Source: Collinsella sp. (GTDB lineage Bacteria; Actinomycetota; Coriobacteriia; Coriobacteriales; Coriobacteriaceae). Taken from it: a DNA stretch of 64,000 bases. Each line of letters begins with the position of its first letter. The first letter of the stretch is position 1. Position numbers and translations under genes: made by a program. The stretch spans positions 71,854-135,853 of the forward strand of contig JAHYYK010000001.1 in assembly GCA_019425005.1 (NCBI GenBank), given 5' to 3'. The notes beneath the pieces are model-generated. The model was given only the letters and a program-made list of their open reading frames with translations, searched no databases and was not told the DNA's origin. Below, piece by piece: positions 27,228 to 36,485 of this stretch.

Positions 27228-28445
27228 TCAACGGTCATCGTCCTTCAGCAAGCGCCACAGCGTTGTACGGCTTATGCCCAGCACCTCCGCCGCACGGGTT
27301 CGGTTGCCGTGTAGATGATCTACAACCAGATGCGCGATATCTCGCTCGGTATCGGCCAGCGGTCGCAGGATATACAGGTCACTTTCGAGTGTCGGGGCGC
27401 CAAAGGTTGCGGTCTTAATCACGTCCTCTTGGGCGAGCACTTCCTCCGCCACAGCGCGGTCCACCGCGCCCGCCCCCACCAATATATACAGTCGTTCCGA
27501 GACCTCGCGGAGCTGCAGATAATTGCGCGGCCAGCGGTAAGCATCGAGCGTCTTCGTCGCCGCGGCGGACAGCGTGGGCGCTGCCGTCCCAAATGCATCA
27601 GCGAGATATTCCAAATAGCGCGCAACCTTTGTCGACGCGGCTCCTTGCTCGGCAATCGCCGGCGCCACGCTCACCGCACAGGCGAAGCGCTCGGTCACAA
27701 AGGCGGCTTGATCACTTTCGCCGCCGCCCGGCATGTCATTCGCTGTCAGCACCACATGGCAGCGCGTCGCCAACGCGGTGTCAGCCATCGTGGAAACGAG
27801 CTCGCGCAGGCGCTGGGACGGAAGCGCGTGCCAGCCGCCCATGCAAAGCGTCAGCCCCGTTTGGAATAGCGGCGATTCGGAACTTTTGAGCAGATGGCGC
27901 CAGCCGCGATCCGTAAGCTCATCGAGCGCAACGGACACAAAGGGCTGATCGGCATAGGGTCCATCCAGGTACAGGCGTTTTGCAATCTGGTCCTGCGCCG
28001 CGCCCAGTTCGCCCTCGAGCATAAGGGGCACCCCGCGCGCGTAGCTCTCCCGTACGGGGGCAGCGACCGCCGCCGCGTCTTCGACGATGCCGTACGTGCT
28101 CGACGCATAACGAACTTCGACTTCGTCGGCATTGAGCCACTCGATGCCCGCATGCGCCGCGGCGGCGCGCACTTCGTGCGCCACGACTACCCAAAGCGCC
28201 CCGTGCTCCTTGGCCGTCGGTCGCACCGTCAAGCTCAACCGTATGCCCTCGTGGCCCATCACCAGGCGCGCCCCATCGCCCACGCGAGCGAGACGCTCGG
28301 ATACAAAAGCGGCGACATCCTGCTCGAGCGCAGCGTCACTCATAGTCGAGATCACAACACCACCGCGCTCGTCGATTGCCAGCGCCGATGCTCCGGCTGC
28401 GGACAAAGCCTCGATCAGAATCTGCAGCTTGACATCGCTGTCCAT
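27228..28445 (-). CDS. Fis-type regulator with degenerate sigma-54-activator AAA domain
   Basis: A 405-residue protein with the layout of a bacterial enhancer-binding protein. The N-terminal sensor-like part (about 1-115, ALAIDERGGVVISTMSD) is followed by a central domain whose Walker A position reads EGELGAAQDQIAKRLY. It lacks the GxxGxGK lysine and shows no GAFTGA loop. The AAA C-terminal segment YRWPRNYLQLREVSERLYIL survives, followed by a Fis-type helix-turn-helix (GNRTRAAEVLGISRTTLWRL). It therefore should not activate sigma-54 polymerase and more likely works as an ordinary DNA-binding regulator, as TyrR does. The ATG at 28445 is the best start. The target may be the membrane gene downstream. 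Confidence 0.8.
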   Translation of the reverse strand: MDSDVKLQILIEALSAAGASALAIDERGGVVISTMSDAALEQDVAAFVSERLARVGDGARLVMGHEGIRLSLTVRPTAKEHGALWVVVAHEVRAAAAHAGIEWLNADEVEVRYASSTYGIVEDAAAVAAPVRESYARGVPLMLEGELGAAQDQIAKRLYLDGPYADQPFVSVALDELTDRGWRHLLKSSESPLFQTGLTLCMGGWHALPSQRLRELVSTMADTALATRCHVVLTANDMPGGGESDQAAFVTERFACAVSVAPAIAEQGAASTKVARYLEYLADAFGTAAPTLSAAATKTLDAYRWPRNYLQLREVSERLYILVGAGAVDRAVAEEVLAQEDVIKTATFGAPTLESDLYILRPLADTERDIAHLVVDHLHGNRTRAAEVLGISRTTLWRLLKDDDR

Positions 28446-28710
28446 GGTTCGCCCCGTCTCCAGCCACAACCCTTGTCTGTGGCATGGCATCTCAAGTGTT
28501 TCAAAATTGAACGATATTGCTCACCAAACACTATAGGGCAGAAGCCGCCGTCCTGCGAATATATGAGTTGCCCCGCATCGCCATCCTGGCGGGGCGATAA
28601 GAGCTCTTCGGGACCTATAAACCTGCGGACAAGCCATACCCGCAAGAGCTCCTATCGCTCCACCGCGAGGATGCGCTCGCCAGCACGCAGCACGCAAATA
28701 AGCTACTTCT

Positions 28711-29745
28711 CTACCAGATTCCCAGCACGTGCTGCATTCCCAAACTCATGCACGCAATGCCAATCCAGCAGCAAAAGCCCAATGCGATGGGCTTGCCGCC
28801 CTTTTTGACCAGCTCGACGATATCGGTATTAAAGCCAATAGCCGCCATGGCCATCACGATAAAGAACTTCGACAGCTCCTTGATGGGCGCCGTAATGGAT
28901 GCAGGAAGCTGAAGCACCGTGGTGATCACGCTTGCCAGCACAAAGAACAGCACAAACATGGGAAACGCGCGTTTAAGCGAGAACGTGCTTTTGGCGTCGC
29001 CGCCGGCCTTGCGCGCCAGATGCATCTGCCAGCATGCGAGAACCAACGTAATGGGAATAATGGCCAGCGTCCTGGTGAGTTTGACCACTGTGGCGCTTTC
29101 GAGCACATTGGCACCGGGATGCATACTGTCCCAGGCGCTCGCCGCAGCCGTTACCGACGAGGTGTCGTTGATGGCGGTGCCGGCAAACAGGCCAAAGCCC
29201 TCGTTGGTCAGGCCGAGCATGCCGCCGAGCGTCGGAAATACGAGCGCCGCGATAACGTTAAACAGGAAGATGACCGAAATAGCCTGGGCAATCTCGCGAT
29301 CGTCGGCATCGATGACGGGCGCGGTCGCGGCGATGGCAGAACCGCCGCAAATCGATGAACCCACACCCACAAGCGTCGCGATCTTGCCCGGCACGTTCAT
29401 AACGCGGCAGAGCACGAAGGCAATGACAAGCGAGGTCGAGATCGTCGCCACGATAATCGGCAGCGACTGGGCGCCCTTGGACAGAATCTGCGAGAGGTTC
29501 ATGCCAAAGCCAAGCAGGATTACCGCGTACTGCAAGACTTTTTTAGACGTATAGGTGACACCGGCGGCGAGCTGTTCGCGACGATTCTTGGGAAAGACGA
29601 GTGCCAGGACCATGCCAAGGAGGATGGCAAATACCGGCCCGCCGACCACCTCAATCTGTTTGCCGAGCAGCGTTGCGGGGATAGCGATGATCAGGCAGAA
29701 CAAGACGCCCTTCCAGCGCTCGCGTACGATATTCGCCAGTTGCAT
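28711..29745 (-). CDS. YeiH/UPF0324-family membrane transporter (putative anion exporter)
   Basis: A 344-residue membrane protein with about ten hydrophobic segments. Family signatures include VGVGSSICGGSAIAATAPVI and FGLFAGTAINDTSSVTAA. The family is annotated as putative sulfate exporters, but few members have been tested. AAGGA lies upstream of the ATG at 29745. It is divergent from a GntR regulator 193 bases away, which probably controls it. The C-terminal MGMQHVLGIW-like end is complete. Confidence 0.88.
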   Translation of the reverse strand: MQLANIVRERWKGVLFCLIIAIPATLLGKQIEVVGGPVFAILLGMVLALVFPKNRREQLAAGVTYTSKKVLQYAVILLGFGMNLSQILSKGAQSLPIIVATISTSLVIAFVLCRVMNVPGKIATLVGVGSSICGGSAIAATAPVIDADDREIAQAISVIFLFNVIAALVFPTLGGMLGLTNEGFGLFAGTAINDTSSVTAAASAWDSMHPGANVLESATVVKLTRTLAIIPITLVLACWQMHLARKAGGDAKSTFSLKRAFPMFVLFFVLASVITTVLQLPASITAPIKELSKFFIVMAMAAIGFNTDIVELVKKGGKPIALGFCCWIGIACMSLGMQHVLGIW

Positions 29746-29938
29746 AGGGGATTCCTTCTTTCTATTTCACGTTTGCGACGGCTTATGATACGGCAATATT
29801 GAGCACATCCATGCGCAAACACAGACCAAGATGCCGCAATAGTTCTTGGGCAACAGCCGAATTACCCACCGCGGAGAACTGATTCGCGGCATAATTAACA
29901 GCTGACATATCAGTGTGATAGAACGGTTGCGAGGCACT

Positions 29939-30640
29939 ATGGAAGAATCGATGCACGTCGGCGAGCAAGAAGCGAGTCTACAGGACCAGTCCTACCACAC
30001 TATTCGACGCAAAATCGTCTACCTGGACTACAAGCCGGGCGAAAAGCTGGGCGTCAAGCAGCTTTGCGACGACCTGGATATGGGGCGCACCCCTGTGCGC
30101 GAGGCGCTGGTGCGTCTGGCGCAAGAGGGCCTGGTGCGTACCGTGCCCCAAAGCGGCACCTATGTCTCGCCCATCAACCTCACCCTTGCCGAAAGCGCCT
30201 GCTACATTCGCGAGCACCTGGAAAAGCAGGTAATTGTGGAGTGCTGCGCCCGTGCTACCTCGGCAGGCATCGAGCAGCTCGATCGGGCCATCGCGCTGCA
30301 GGAAAAGGCCATGGCCGAGGAGGATCGCATCGGATTCTTTTTAAGCGACAACCTCATGCACCGCATGATCTTTAGCATCGCATGCCGCAGCACCGTGTGG
30401 TCATGGCTCGAGGAGACCAATGCCGACCTGGAGCGCTTCCGCTGGCTGCGCGCCGCCACGCAGGTTCTCGACAATCAGGACATCGTGAACGAGCACAAGC
30501 AAATCCGCCGCGCCATCGCCGGTCGCGACCCCATCGAAGCGAGCTTTTTGGTCAGCAAGCACCTGCATATGATGTTTCGCAACCAGACCGAAGTCCTGGA
30601 CCAATATCCCAAGTACTTCGAGACCAGCAAGCTCCGCTAA
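29939..30640 (+). CDS. GntR/FadR-family transcriptional regulator
   Basis: A 233-residue regulator with an N-terminal winged helix (KLGVKQLCDDLDMGRTPVRE and EGLVRTVPQSGTYVSPINL) and a helical FCD ligand domain (about 90-225) retaining HRMIF and NEHKQIRRAIAGRD, which include metal-binding His positions. Such proteins bind organic acids. It is divergent from the YeiH transporter gene and is the likely regulator of it. GAGG sits four bases before the ATG at 29939; an in-frame ATG at 29951 is an alternative. A dispersed hairpin repeat starts on its stop codon. Confidence 0.88.
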   Translation: MEESMHVGEQEASLQDQSYHTIRRKIVYLDYKPGEKLGVKQLCDDLDMGRTPVREALVRLAQEGLVRTVPQSGTYVSPINLTLAESACYIREHLEKQVIVECCARATSAGIEQLDRAIALQEKAMAEEDRIGFFLSDNLMHRMIFSIACRSTVWSWLEETNADLERFRWLRAATQVLDNQDIVNEHKQIRRAIAGRDPIEASFLVSKHLHMMFRNQTEVLDQYPKYFETSKLR

Positions 30641-30690
30641 CCTGCCAAAAAGGGACAAGTTTATTTTGGCAGGTTTTATCTGGGCAAGCG
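30638..30690 (+). repeat. Dispersed hairpin repeat, copy 1
   Basis: AACCTGCCAAAA and TTTTGGCAGGTT arms enclose AGGGACAAGTTTA, followed by TTATCTGGGCAAGCG. The gntR stop codon abuts it. Confidence 0.8.
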
Positions 30691-30695
30691 CAACA

Positions 30696-30727
30696 AGGCC
30701 CGACTCCGCTGCAACGGAGCCGGGCCT
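30696..30727 (-). terminator. glmS terminator hairpin
   Basis: AGGCCCGACTCCG pairs with CGGAGCCGGGCCT around six bases, 27 bases after the glmS stop on the minus strand. Confidence 0.65.
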
Positions 30728-30753
30728 CGGTCACTAGAACGGCGGAACAACAA

Positions 30754-32601
30754 TTATTCGACCGTGACGCTTTTCGCCAGGTTGCGAGGTTGGTCAACGT
30801 CGCAACCGCGCAGGATGGCCACCTCGCGGGCGAGCAACTGCAGCGGGACGCTCGCCGTGATGGGGCTGAACACGTCGCGGACTGCCGGCACGCGGATGAT
30901 GCAGTCGGCGATCTTGTTGATCTCCTCGTCGCCCTCAGTGGCAACGACGATGACCTTGGCGCCGCGCGCCTTGCACTCCATAAGGTTCGACACGGTCTTG
31001 TCGTAGGTGGCGCTCTTGGTGGCCACGGCGATGACAGGGAAGCCCGGATCGATCAGTGCGATGGGACCGTGCTTCATCTCGCCGGCGGCGTAGGCCTCGG
31101 CGTGCAGGTAGCTGACCTCTTTGAGCTTGAGCGCGCCCTCGTAGGAAATAGCGGCACCCATGCCGCGACCCACGAACAGTGCGGACTGCGCGTCCTTGCA
31201 CAGCAGGGCGGCCTCATGCACGGCCTCGGTCTGGGTATCCAAAATCCACTGGATCTGCTCGGCCGTATCGGAAAGCTCGCGGAACAGCATGCGCGCCTGC
31301 TTGGTGGTCAGGCGGTACTTGACCTGCGCTAGCAGCAGAGCCAGCAGCGTCAGGCTCACGACCTGGCCGATGAAGCTCTTGGTCGAGGCGACCGCGATCT
31401 CCTTGTTGGCCTTGGTGTAGATGACGCCGTCGCTCTCACGCGCCACGGGGCTGCCCACCACGTTGGTGATGCCGAAGACCTTGGCACCCTTGATGCGCGC
31501 GTCGCGAATGGCGGCAAGGGTATCGGCCGTCTCGCCCGACTGGGACACGGCAACGACAAGCGTCGTCGGCGTAATGATGGGGTTGCGATAACGGAACTCG
31601 CTGGCCGCCTCCACCTCGGTGGGGATGCGAGCCCAGCCCTCAATGAGATTCTTGGCAATGAGGCCAGCGTGATAGCTGGTTCCGCAAGCGATCACGTAGA
31701 CGCGGTCGATGTCGTTGAGTTCCTCGAGCGAAAGGCCCAGCTCGTCGATGTCGAGCTCGCCGGCCGGCGTCATACGACCGACCAGCGTGTCGCGCACGAC
31801 GCGCGGCTGCTCGTGGATTTCCTTGAGCATAAAGTCGGGATAACCGCCCTTTTCTGCCATGTCCAGGTCCCAGTCGATGTGGGTGACCTTGGGCTCGATA
31901 ACGTTGCCGACCTCGTCGGTGTACTCGACGCCTGCGGGCGTGAGCTTGGCAAACTGACCGTCCTCGAGCACCACGACATCGCGGGTGGCGTCGATGAGCG
32001 CGATGACATCGGAGGCGACATAGGAGCCGGTTTCGCCCACGCCGACTACGATCGGGGAATCCTTGCGGGCCACGGCGATCACGCCGGGCTCGTCAGCGCA
32101 CACGGCGGCCAGACCATAGGCACCGACCACGTGGGTGCAAGCCTCGCGCACGGAGGCCATCAGGTCGTGCGTCTCGGCATAGGCCTCTTCGATCAGATGC
32201 GCGAAGACCTCGGTATCGGTCTCGCTCTTAAAGTGGTGGCCGCGGCCCTCCAGCTCTTCGCGCAGCTCGGCGAAGTTCTCGATGATGCCGTTGTGGACGA
32301 TGGCGATACGACCGTCGCAGCTGGTGTGGGGATGGGCGTTAACGACGGAGGGCTTGCCGTGGGTGGCCCAACGGGTGTGGCCGATACCGCAAGTAGCGTC
32401 ACTGTCGATGTTGGAAAGCTCGCTCTCTAGGCCCGCGACCTTGCCCACGCGGCGGATGACGTCGAGGTGCGCCGCGGCGCCCTCACCCACCTCGAGCGCA
32501 ACGCCCGAGGAGTCATAGCCGCGATACTCCATGCGCTTAAGGCCTGTGACCAGTATGTTCTTTGCAATATCAGAGCCGGTGTAGCCGACAATTCCGCACA
32601 T
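30754..32601 (-). CDS. glmS: Glutamine--fructose-6-phosphate aminotransferase
   Basis: A 615-residue enzyme making glucosamine-6-phosphate for cell-wall precursors. The N-terminal class II glutaminase begins MCGIVGYTGSD, with Cys2 as nucleophile, and HTRWATHGKPS and HNGIIENFAELR are conserved. Two SIS sugar isomerase domains follow (CGTSYHAGLIAKNLIE, SQSGETADTLAAIRDA, STKSFIGQV). The C-terminus DQPRNLAKSVTVE is diagnostic. The start at 32601 is fixed by Cys2. There is no glmS ribozyme sequence in the 5' region. It is a single gene, with hairpin repeats on both sides. Confidence 0.97.
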   Translation of the reverse strand: MCGIVGYTGSDIAKNILVTGLKRMEYRGYDSSGVALEVGEGAAAHLDVIRRVGKVAGLESELSNIDSDATCGIGHTRWATHGKPSVVNAHPHTSCDGRIAIVHNGIIENFAELREELEGRGHHFKSETDTEVFAHLIEEAYAETHDLMASVREACTHVVGAYGLAAVCADEPGVIAVARKDSPIVVGVGETGSYVASDVIALIDATRDVVVLEDGQFAKLTPAGVEYTDEVGNVIEPKVTHIDWDLDMAEKGGYPDFMLKEIHEQPRVVRDTLVGRMTPAGELDIDELGLSLEELNDIDRVYVIACGTSYHAGLIAKNLIEGWARIPTEVEAASEFRYRNPIITPTTLVVAVSQSGETADTLAAIRDARIKGAKVFGITNVVGSPVARESDGVIYTKANKEIAVASTKSFIGQVVSLTLLALLLAQVKYRLTTKQARMLFRELSDTAEQIQWILDTQTEAVHEAALLCKDAQSALFVGRGMGAAISYEGALKLKEVSYLHAEAYAAGEMKHGPIALIDPGFPVIAVATKSATYDKTVSNLMECKARGAKVIVVATEGDEEINKIADCIIRVPAVRDVFSPITASVPLQLLAREVAILRGCDVDQPRNLAKSVTVE

Positions 32602-32710
32602 AGGATAAATCCCTTCGTTCGCGTGACTGCAAGACGTCCACGCACAGGGGGCGCTGAGACGTATAACGTTCGAGTATTGTACTCACGCAAGCGCAAGCTG
32701 ATATACCAGA

Positions 32711-32736
32711 AGTGGTATCTCAACTTAGATACCACT
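32711..32736. repeat. Short palindrome upstream of glmS
   Basis: AGTGGTATCT and AGATACCACT are exact 10-bp arms. It is about 110 bases upstream of glmS and could be an operator or a hairpin. Confidence 0.55.
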
Positions 32737-32749
32737 CGATGCACACATG

Positions 32750-32794
32750 CCCAAACCACCACGATGGGGACAGGCACCTTTGTGGTGGTTTGGG
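32750..32794. repeat. Hairpin with GGGGACAGGCACC loop
   Basis: CCCAAACCACCAC (32750-32762) and GTGGTGGTTTGGG (32782-32794) are perfect arms. The loop holds GATGGGGACAGGCACC. It shares the GGGACAG core with the dispersed repeat family but has different arms. Confidence 0.75.
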
Positions 32795-32803
32795 CTCCAG
32801 CGT

Positions 32804-32854
32804 TTGCCCAGATAAAACCTACCAAAATAAACCTGTCCCTAATTGGCAGGTTTT
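32804..32854 (-). repeat. Dispersed hairpin repeat, copy 2 (inverted)
   Basis: The same element as at 30638 but in reverse orientation (TTGCCCAGATAAAACCT, AAACCTGTCCCT, GGCAGGTTTT). It lies between the divergent glmS and lacI genes. Confidence 0.75.
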
Positions 32855-32894
32855 GACACCCTAGGGGTGGGCGATGCTACAATCTGCCTTGTAC

Positions 32895-32908
32895 TTGAAA
32901 CGCATCAA
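32895..32908. promoter_or_regulatory. LacI-type operator-like site just before the lacI gene
   Basis: TTGAAACGCATCAA has the central CG and TGAA/TCA half-sites of the operators at 42630, 46839 and 46872, with one half imperfect. It lies 11 bases before the lacI start, where a bound repressor would block its own expression. Confidence 0.5.
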
Positions 32909-32918
32909 AGGGGCCGCT

Positions 32919-34052
32919 ATGGCAAAGGTAAAAATCAGCGACGTCGCGCGCGAGGCGGGGGTCTCGCTGGGCACGGTATCCAACGCGCTCAACCACCCCG
33001 AAAAGCTGCGCCCCGAGACCCTCAAGCTCATCAACGAGACCATCAATCGCCTTGGCTACCTGCCCAACCAAAGCGCTCGCCAGCTGGCCGGCGGCACCAC
33101 TAAGTCCTTTGGCCTTGTCCTCCCCCGTCTCGACCACGGCTTTTCGCTCCAGATTGCCAGCGGTGCCCACAACGAGGCACGCAAGCACGGCTATGACTTG
33201 CTCATCGCCAATGCCGATAACGACGACATTCTCGAGGATCATTACCTGCGCTATTTTATGGGCACGCAGATGTCCGGCGTCATGGTTCAGCCCATGGCGT
33301 CCCCCGACTGGCACCCCGCCATGGCCAAGATGCCCGTGCCGATCGTCCATCTGGACATCCACTGCTCCGAGCCCGGTTATTACGTGGCTGCCGACAACGA
33401 GGCACAAGGCCGCATTATCGCCGAGCTCGCCGTTGCCCGTGGCGCACGCCATATCACCGTTGTGGGCAGAGCGGCATTTATGCAGCTCACCTTGCGCGTA
33501 CTTGGCATCCACAAGGCCCTCGCCCTGCATCCCGATATCAAGATCGAAGTCATCGACGCCGGCGAATGGAATACCGCTGCCGACGGCTACAGCATCGGTG
33601 CCCAGCTTGCCGAGCGCCCTGATGACAAGCGCCCCGATTTTGTCATCGGCCTGACCGACGTATTGGCCTCGGGCGTTATCGCAGCGCTGACCGACAAAGG
33701 CATCTCCGTCCCTGAGCAGGTCCGCGTGGCCGGCTGCGACGGCAACCCCCTTGCATGGAGCGGATCGGTCCCGCTCACTACGGTAGCGCCCCCGGGCTAC
33801 GAGATTGGCCGCAAGGGCGTTCAATTGCTCATAGAGCAAATCGAGGATAAACCTGCCGCCAAGACCAAACGAGTCCGCATCGGCTCCGCCGCGCGCACCG
33901 TCACCACGGTCACGGCCAGCGAGGACATTAACCGTCAGGAGCTCGTGCGTCCCTTCTTGCTCGAGCGCGTAAGCACCCAAAATGCCAAGCCGCACCCGAC
34001 GGGCCAACCCATGGTCCCAACAACCGACATCAACCTAGGCGCCTACTTGTGA
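32919..34052 (+). CDS. LacI-family transcriptional repressor
   Basis: A 377-residue repressor starting MAKVKISDVAREAGVSLGTV, the LacI helix-turn-helix, with the hinge helix region NQSARQLAGG and a periplasmic-binding-type sensor domain. The C-terminal 45 residues extend past the usual end. AAAGGGG precedes the ATG at 32919. No sugar genes are adjacent, but an operator-like site lies at its start and similar sites precede the rhamnose operon and the PTS-rhamnosidase operon, so it is a candidate regulator of them. A decayed partial copy of this gene exists at 52764-52999. Confidence 0.9.
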   Translation: MAKVKISDVAREAGVSLGTVSNALNHPEKLRPETLKLINETINRLGYLPNQSARQLAGGTTKSFGLVLPRLDHGFSLQIASGAHNEARKHGYDLLIANADNDDILEDHYLRYFMGTQMSGVMVQPMASPDWHPAMAKMPVPIVHLDIHCSEPGYYVAADNEAQGRIIAELAVARGARHITVVGRAAFMQLTLRVLGIHKALALHPDIKIEVIDAGEWNTAADGYSIGAQLAERPDDKRPDFVIGLTDVLASGVIAALTDKGISVPEQVRVAGCDGNPLAWSGSVPLTTVAPPGYEIGRKGVQLLIEQIEDKPAAKTKRVRIGSAARTVTTVTASEDINRQELVRPFLLERVSTQNAKPHPTGQPMVPTTDINLGAYL

Positions 34053-34053
34053 C

Positions 34054-34096
34054 AAAAAAACGCCGCAACGGAAACAGGCCCGCTGCGGCGTTTTTT
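34054..34096 (+). terminator. lacI terminator
   Basis: A7 precedes CGCCGCA, and TGCGGCG is followed by T6. It is therefore usable in both directions. Confidence 0.88.
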
Positions 34097-34268
34097 ACTG
34101 GCCCCATGTGCCCTCCCCGTTTAGCCGGACCTGCGGCTACGGATATTTACGGAATGTAATCCATTTTTCATTAACTTTTTTGTTAAAATAGACTCAATTC
34201 CATATTTTTAGATATTTCCTATAAGTATTGATTTTGCTCCAGTTTTTTCTCGCCAAGAAAGGGGTTTC

Positions 34269-35474
34269 ATGAATCTGATTGATCGCAAACAGTACCTCGA
34301 CTGGCTCATTTCGTGGAAAGACTCGCACGTCATCAAGGTCGTTTCGGGCGTGCGAAGGTCCGGCAAATCAAAGCTATTCGAAATCTACCGTAGCTACCTG
34401 CGCGATCATGGAATCACAGGCGACCAGGTTATATCCCTCAACTTTGAAGACCTGGAGTTCGAGTCGCTTACGTCGTATAGAGCACTCTACGACTACATTT
34501 CCGCCAGACTCGTCCCCGATAAGATGAACTACGTTTTTCTGGACGAGATACAGCACGTCGAGCATTTCGAAAAAGCCGTCGACAGTCTTTTTATCAAGGA
34601 CAATGTCGACCTCTACATAACCGGTTCCAACGCTTATCTGCTCTCGAGCGAGCTGGCAACTTTGCTCTCCGGCCGCTACGTAGAGCTCAAGATGCTGCCC
34701 CTATCCTTTAAAGAGTTTTGCTCGGCAAAAACCAATGACGGAAAGGCTCCCGCGCAGTTGTTTGACGAGTACATCACCCGGGGCTCTTTTCCCTTTATCG
34801 CCGAGACGGGTATTCAGGGACCCCAGGCGCGCGATTATCTTATGAGCCTCTACGATACCATCGTCATACGCGACGTTATCGAACGCCTGAAGGTCTCGGA
34901 CGTCCCGACCCTGCGCGATATCACCAAGTTCCTACTCCATAGCATTGGAAACCGGATCTCGATTAAAAAAATCTCCGACACGCTCTCGTCCAACGGCAAC
35001 AAAACCGACCAGAAAACCGTAGCCAAATACCTCAAAGGCTTAACAGACAGCCTTGTGCTGTACTTTGCTCCGCGCTATAACGTGCGCGGTCGGCAGCTTC
35101 TTTCAACAAACGGCAAATACTACGCCGTTGACCTTGGACTTAGAGGTGCTCTCGTCAAAACCCAAAGCAGCGATATCGGTCATATCCTCGAAAATGTTGT
35201 TTATCTCGAGCTCCTACGCCGTGGATACGACGTCTACGTGGGCGATATCGACGGCGGGGAAATCGATTTTGTTGCCCTAAAGTCAGACGAGACAGCCTAT
35301 TTTCAGGTTTCAGCCACAACGCTCGACGAAACTACCCTCAATCGAGAGTTGGCCCCCTTTAAGAAAGTCCGAGACAACTACCCCAAGACGCTTCTTACGC
35401 TCGACACGCTGTTTGCGGACGCGAACTACGAAGGAGTCCGCAAGCGCAACGTGATCGACTGGCTCCTGGAGTAA
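34269..35474 (+). CDS. AAA ATPase with C-terminal DUF4143 domain
   Basis: A 401-residue protein. The N-terminal ATPase has Walker A SGVRRSGKSK (27-35) and Walker B YVFLDEIQH. The arginine-sensor-like segment DLYITGSNAYLLSSELATLL is typical of the AAA_14 family. The C-terminal DUF4143 part contains GGEIDFVALKSDETAYFQVS, which resembles a PD-(D/E)xK nuclease core. Such proteins are common single-gene accessory elements of unknown function in gut bacteria. The GC content is lower than in neighbours and codons are more AT-rich, suggesting acquisition. AAAGGGG precedes the ATG. There is no partner gene. Confidence 0.88.
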   Translation: MNLIDRKQYLDWLISWKDSHVIKVVSGVRRSGKSKLFEIYRSYLRDHGITGDQVISLNFEDLEFESLTSYRALYDYISARLVPDKMNYVFLDEIQHVEHFEKAVDSLFIKDNVDLYITGSNAYLLSSELATLLSGRYVELKMLPLSFKEFCSAKTNDGKAPAQLFDEYITRGSFPFIAETGIQGPQARDYLMSLYDTIVIRDVIERLKVSDVPTLRDITKFLLHSIGNRISIKKISDTLSSNGNKTDQKTVAKYLKGLTDSLVLYFAPRYNVRGRQLLSTNGKYYAVDLGLRGALVKTQSSDIGHILENVVYLELLRRGYDVYVGDIDGGEIDFVALKSDETAYFQVSATTLDETTLNRELAPFKKVRDNYPKTLLTLDTLFADANYEGVRKRNVIDWLLE

Positions 35475-35538
35475 CTCATAGCGCCCAAAGCCCTCCGCCG
35501 ACCCCTTGCCAAGGCTGCACCCTCGATCGTTTAAAGCA

Positions 35539-35594
35539 AAAAAGCCCCTTTTATTCCACCCTAGCCACCCTCCGGGTCCCTTCCGGGAGGGGCC
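35539..35594 (-). terminator. Probable terminator of the PTS-GH78-reductase-bglG operon
   Basis: On the minus strand GCCCCT pairs with AGGGGC followed by T6, with an inner CCCTCC/GGAGGG stem. It lies about 20 bases after the bglG stop. Confidence 0.5.
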
Positions 35595-35612
35595 CATCCA
35601 AATAAAACGACC

Positions 35613-36440
35613 TTATCCTTCGATACTCGCCTTAAGTCGCTGAACATGCATCAGCAGGTAGAGCGTCTCGTTCTCGCTGCATTCCCAGCCGTGCTCGGAA
35701 ATAAAGTAGGCGAGAATATCTGCCGTACAGGCATACGACTCCGGATACGTCTCCTTCATAACGGGAAGCATCGTTCCAAAGCCGGCATCCGCGTCCTCCC
35801 CCAGCTTGATACGGTCGAGCAAAAATCTCACATGCATCGCAAAGCGCGCATAGGTAAAAGACGAGGTATCGAGAGCTCCGATGTGCCGCACCACGATCTC
35901 TGTCAGGTCCTCAAGCACGCGCGTCGCCTCGATCGTAGCCTCCATGTTGCTCTGCTCGGACTCGCCGTCGATCAGGTGCAGAGCAATGTTGGTGACCTCG
36001 GCCTCGGGAAGCGCAACCCCCAGGCGGCTCTTTGCGAGCGTGAGCGCACGGCGGGCGACGGCGACCTCGCGCGGATACAGACGCATCACGTCAAACGAAA
36101 GCGGCGTCTCGATCACCACGCCCTGGCTCACGCGCTGGCAGGCAAAATTGATATGGTCGGCGAGCGTCACGGGCGCGTTGGGGTTGAACTCCGTGTCGAG
36201 CTTGGCGCTCGCGTAATCGACGATATCGGCCGCAAGCAGCAGCACATCGGACGGAATATCCTTGAGCGCGGCAACCGACGCCCCGCCCACGCCGTAGAAC
36301 GTGCGCTCGACGATCGAAAGGTCCTTAAGCTCATAAGGGGGCCTGCGGTAGGCGATGCCCTTGCCAAAGACAACAAGGTCCTGCCCGTCGTCATCGCGGG
36401 CAAGCGCGCAGTTGTTGTTGATCTTCTTGAGGATCCACAT
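35613..36440 (-). CDS. BglG/LicT-family transcription antiterminator
   Basis: A 275-residue protein with an N-terminal RNA-binding CAT domain (MWILKKINNNCALARDDDGQ, then VVFGKGIAYRR) and two PRD domains (about 65-275) with conserved phospho-acceptor His (TLADHINFACQR, IALHLIDGESEQ, MLPVMKETYPE). It would bind a RAT hairpin and prevent premature termination when sugar is present, under PTS phosphorylation. A matching RAT and terminator stand in the leader of the PTS gene four genes upstream in the same operon. AAGGA precedes the ATG at 36440. It is the last gene of that operon. Confidence 0.92.
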   Translation of the reverse strand: MWILKKINNNCALARDDDGQDLVVFGKGIAYRRPPYELKDLSIVERTFYGVGGASVAALKDIPSDVLLLAADIVDYASAKLDTEFNPNAPVTLADHINFACQRVSQGVVIETPLSFDVMRLYPREVAVARRALTLAKSRLGVALPEAEVTNIALHLIDGESEQSNMEATIEATRVLEDLTEIVVRHIGALDTSSFTYARFAMHVRFLLDRIKLGEDADAGFGTMLPVMKETYPESYACTADILAYFISEHGWECSENETLYLLMHVQRLKASIEG

Positions 36441-36485
36441 CGCCTATCCTTCCTTTCTGACCCACTGTACAACCTAGCACATGTG

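Noticed and set aside
32602..32918. glmS ribozyme upstream of glmS
   Set aside because: I looked for the ribozyme core in the leader and saw only hairpin repeats and a palindrome.
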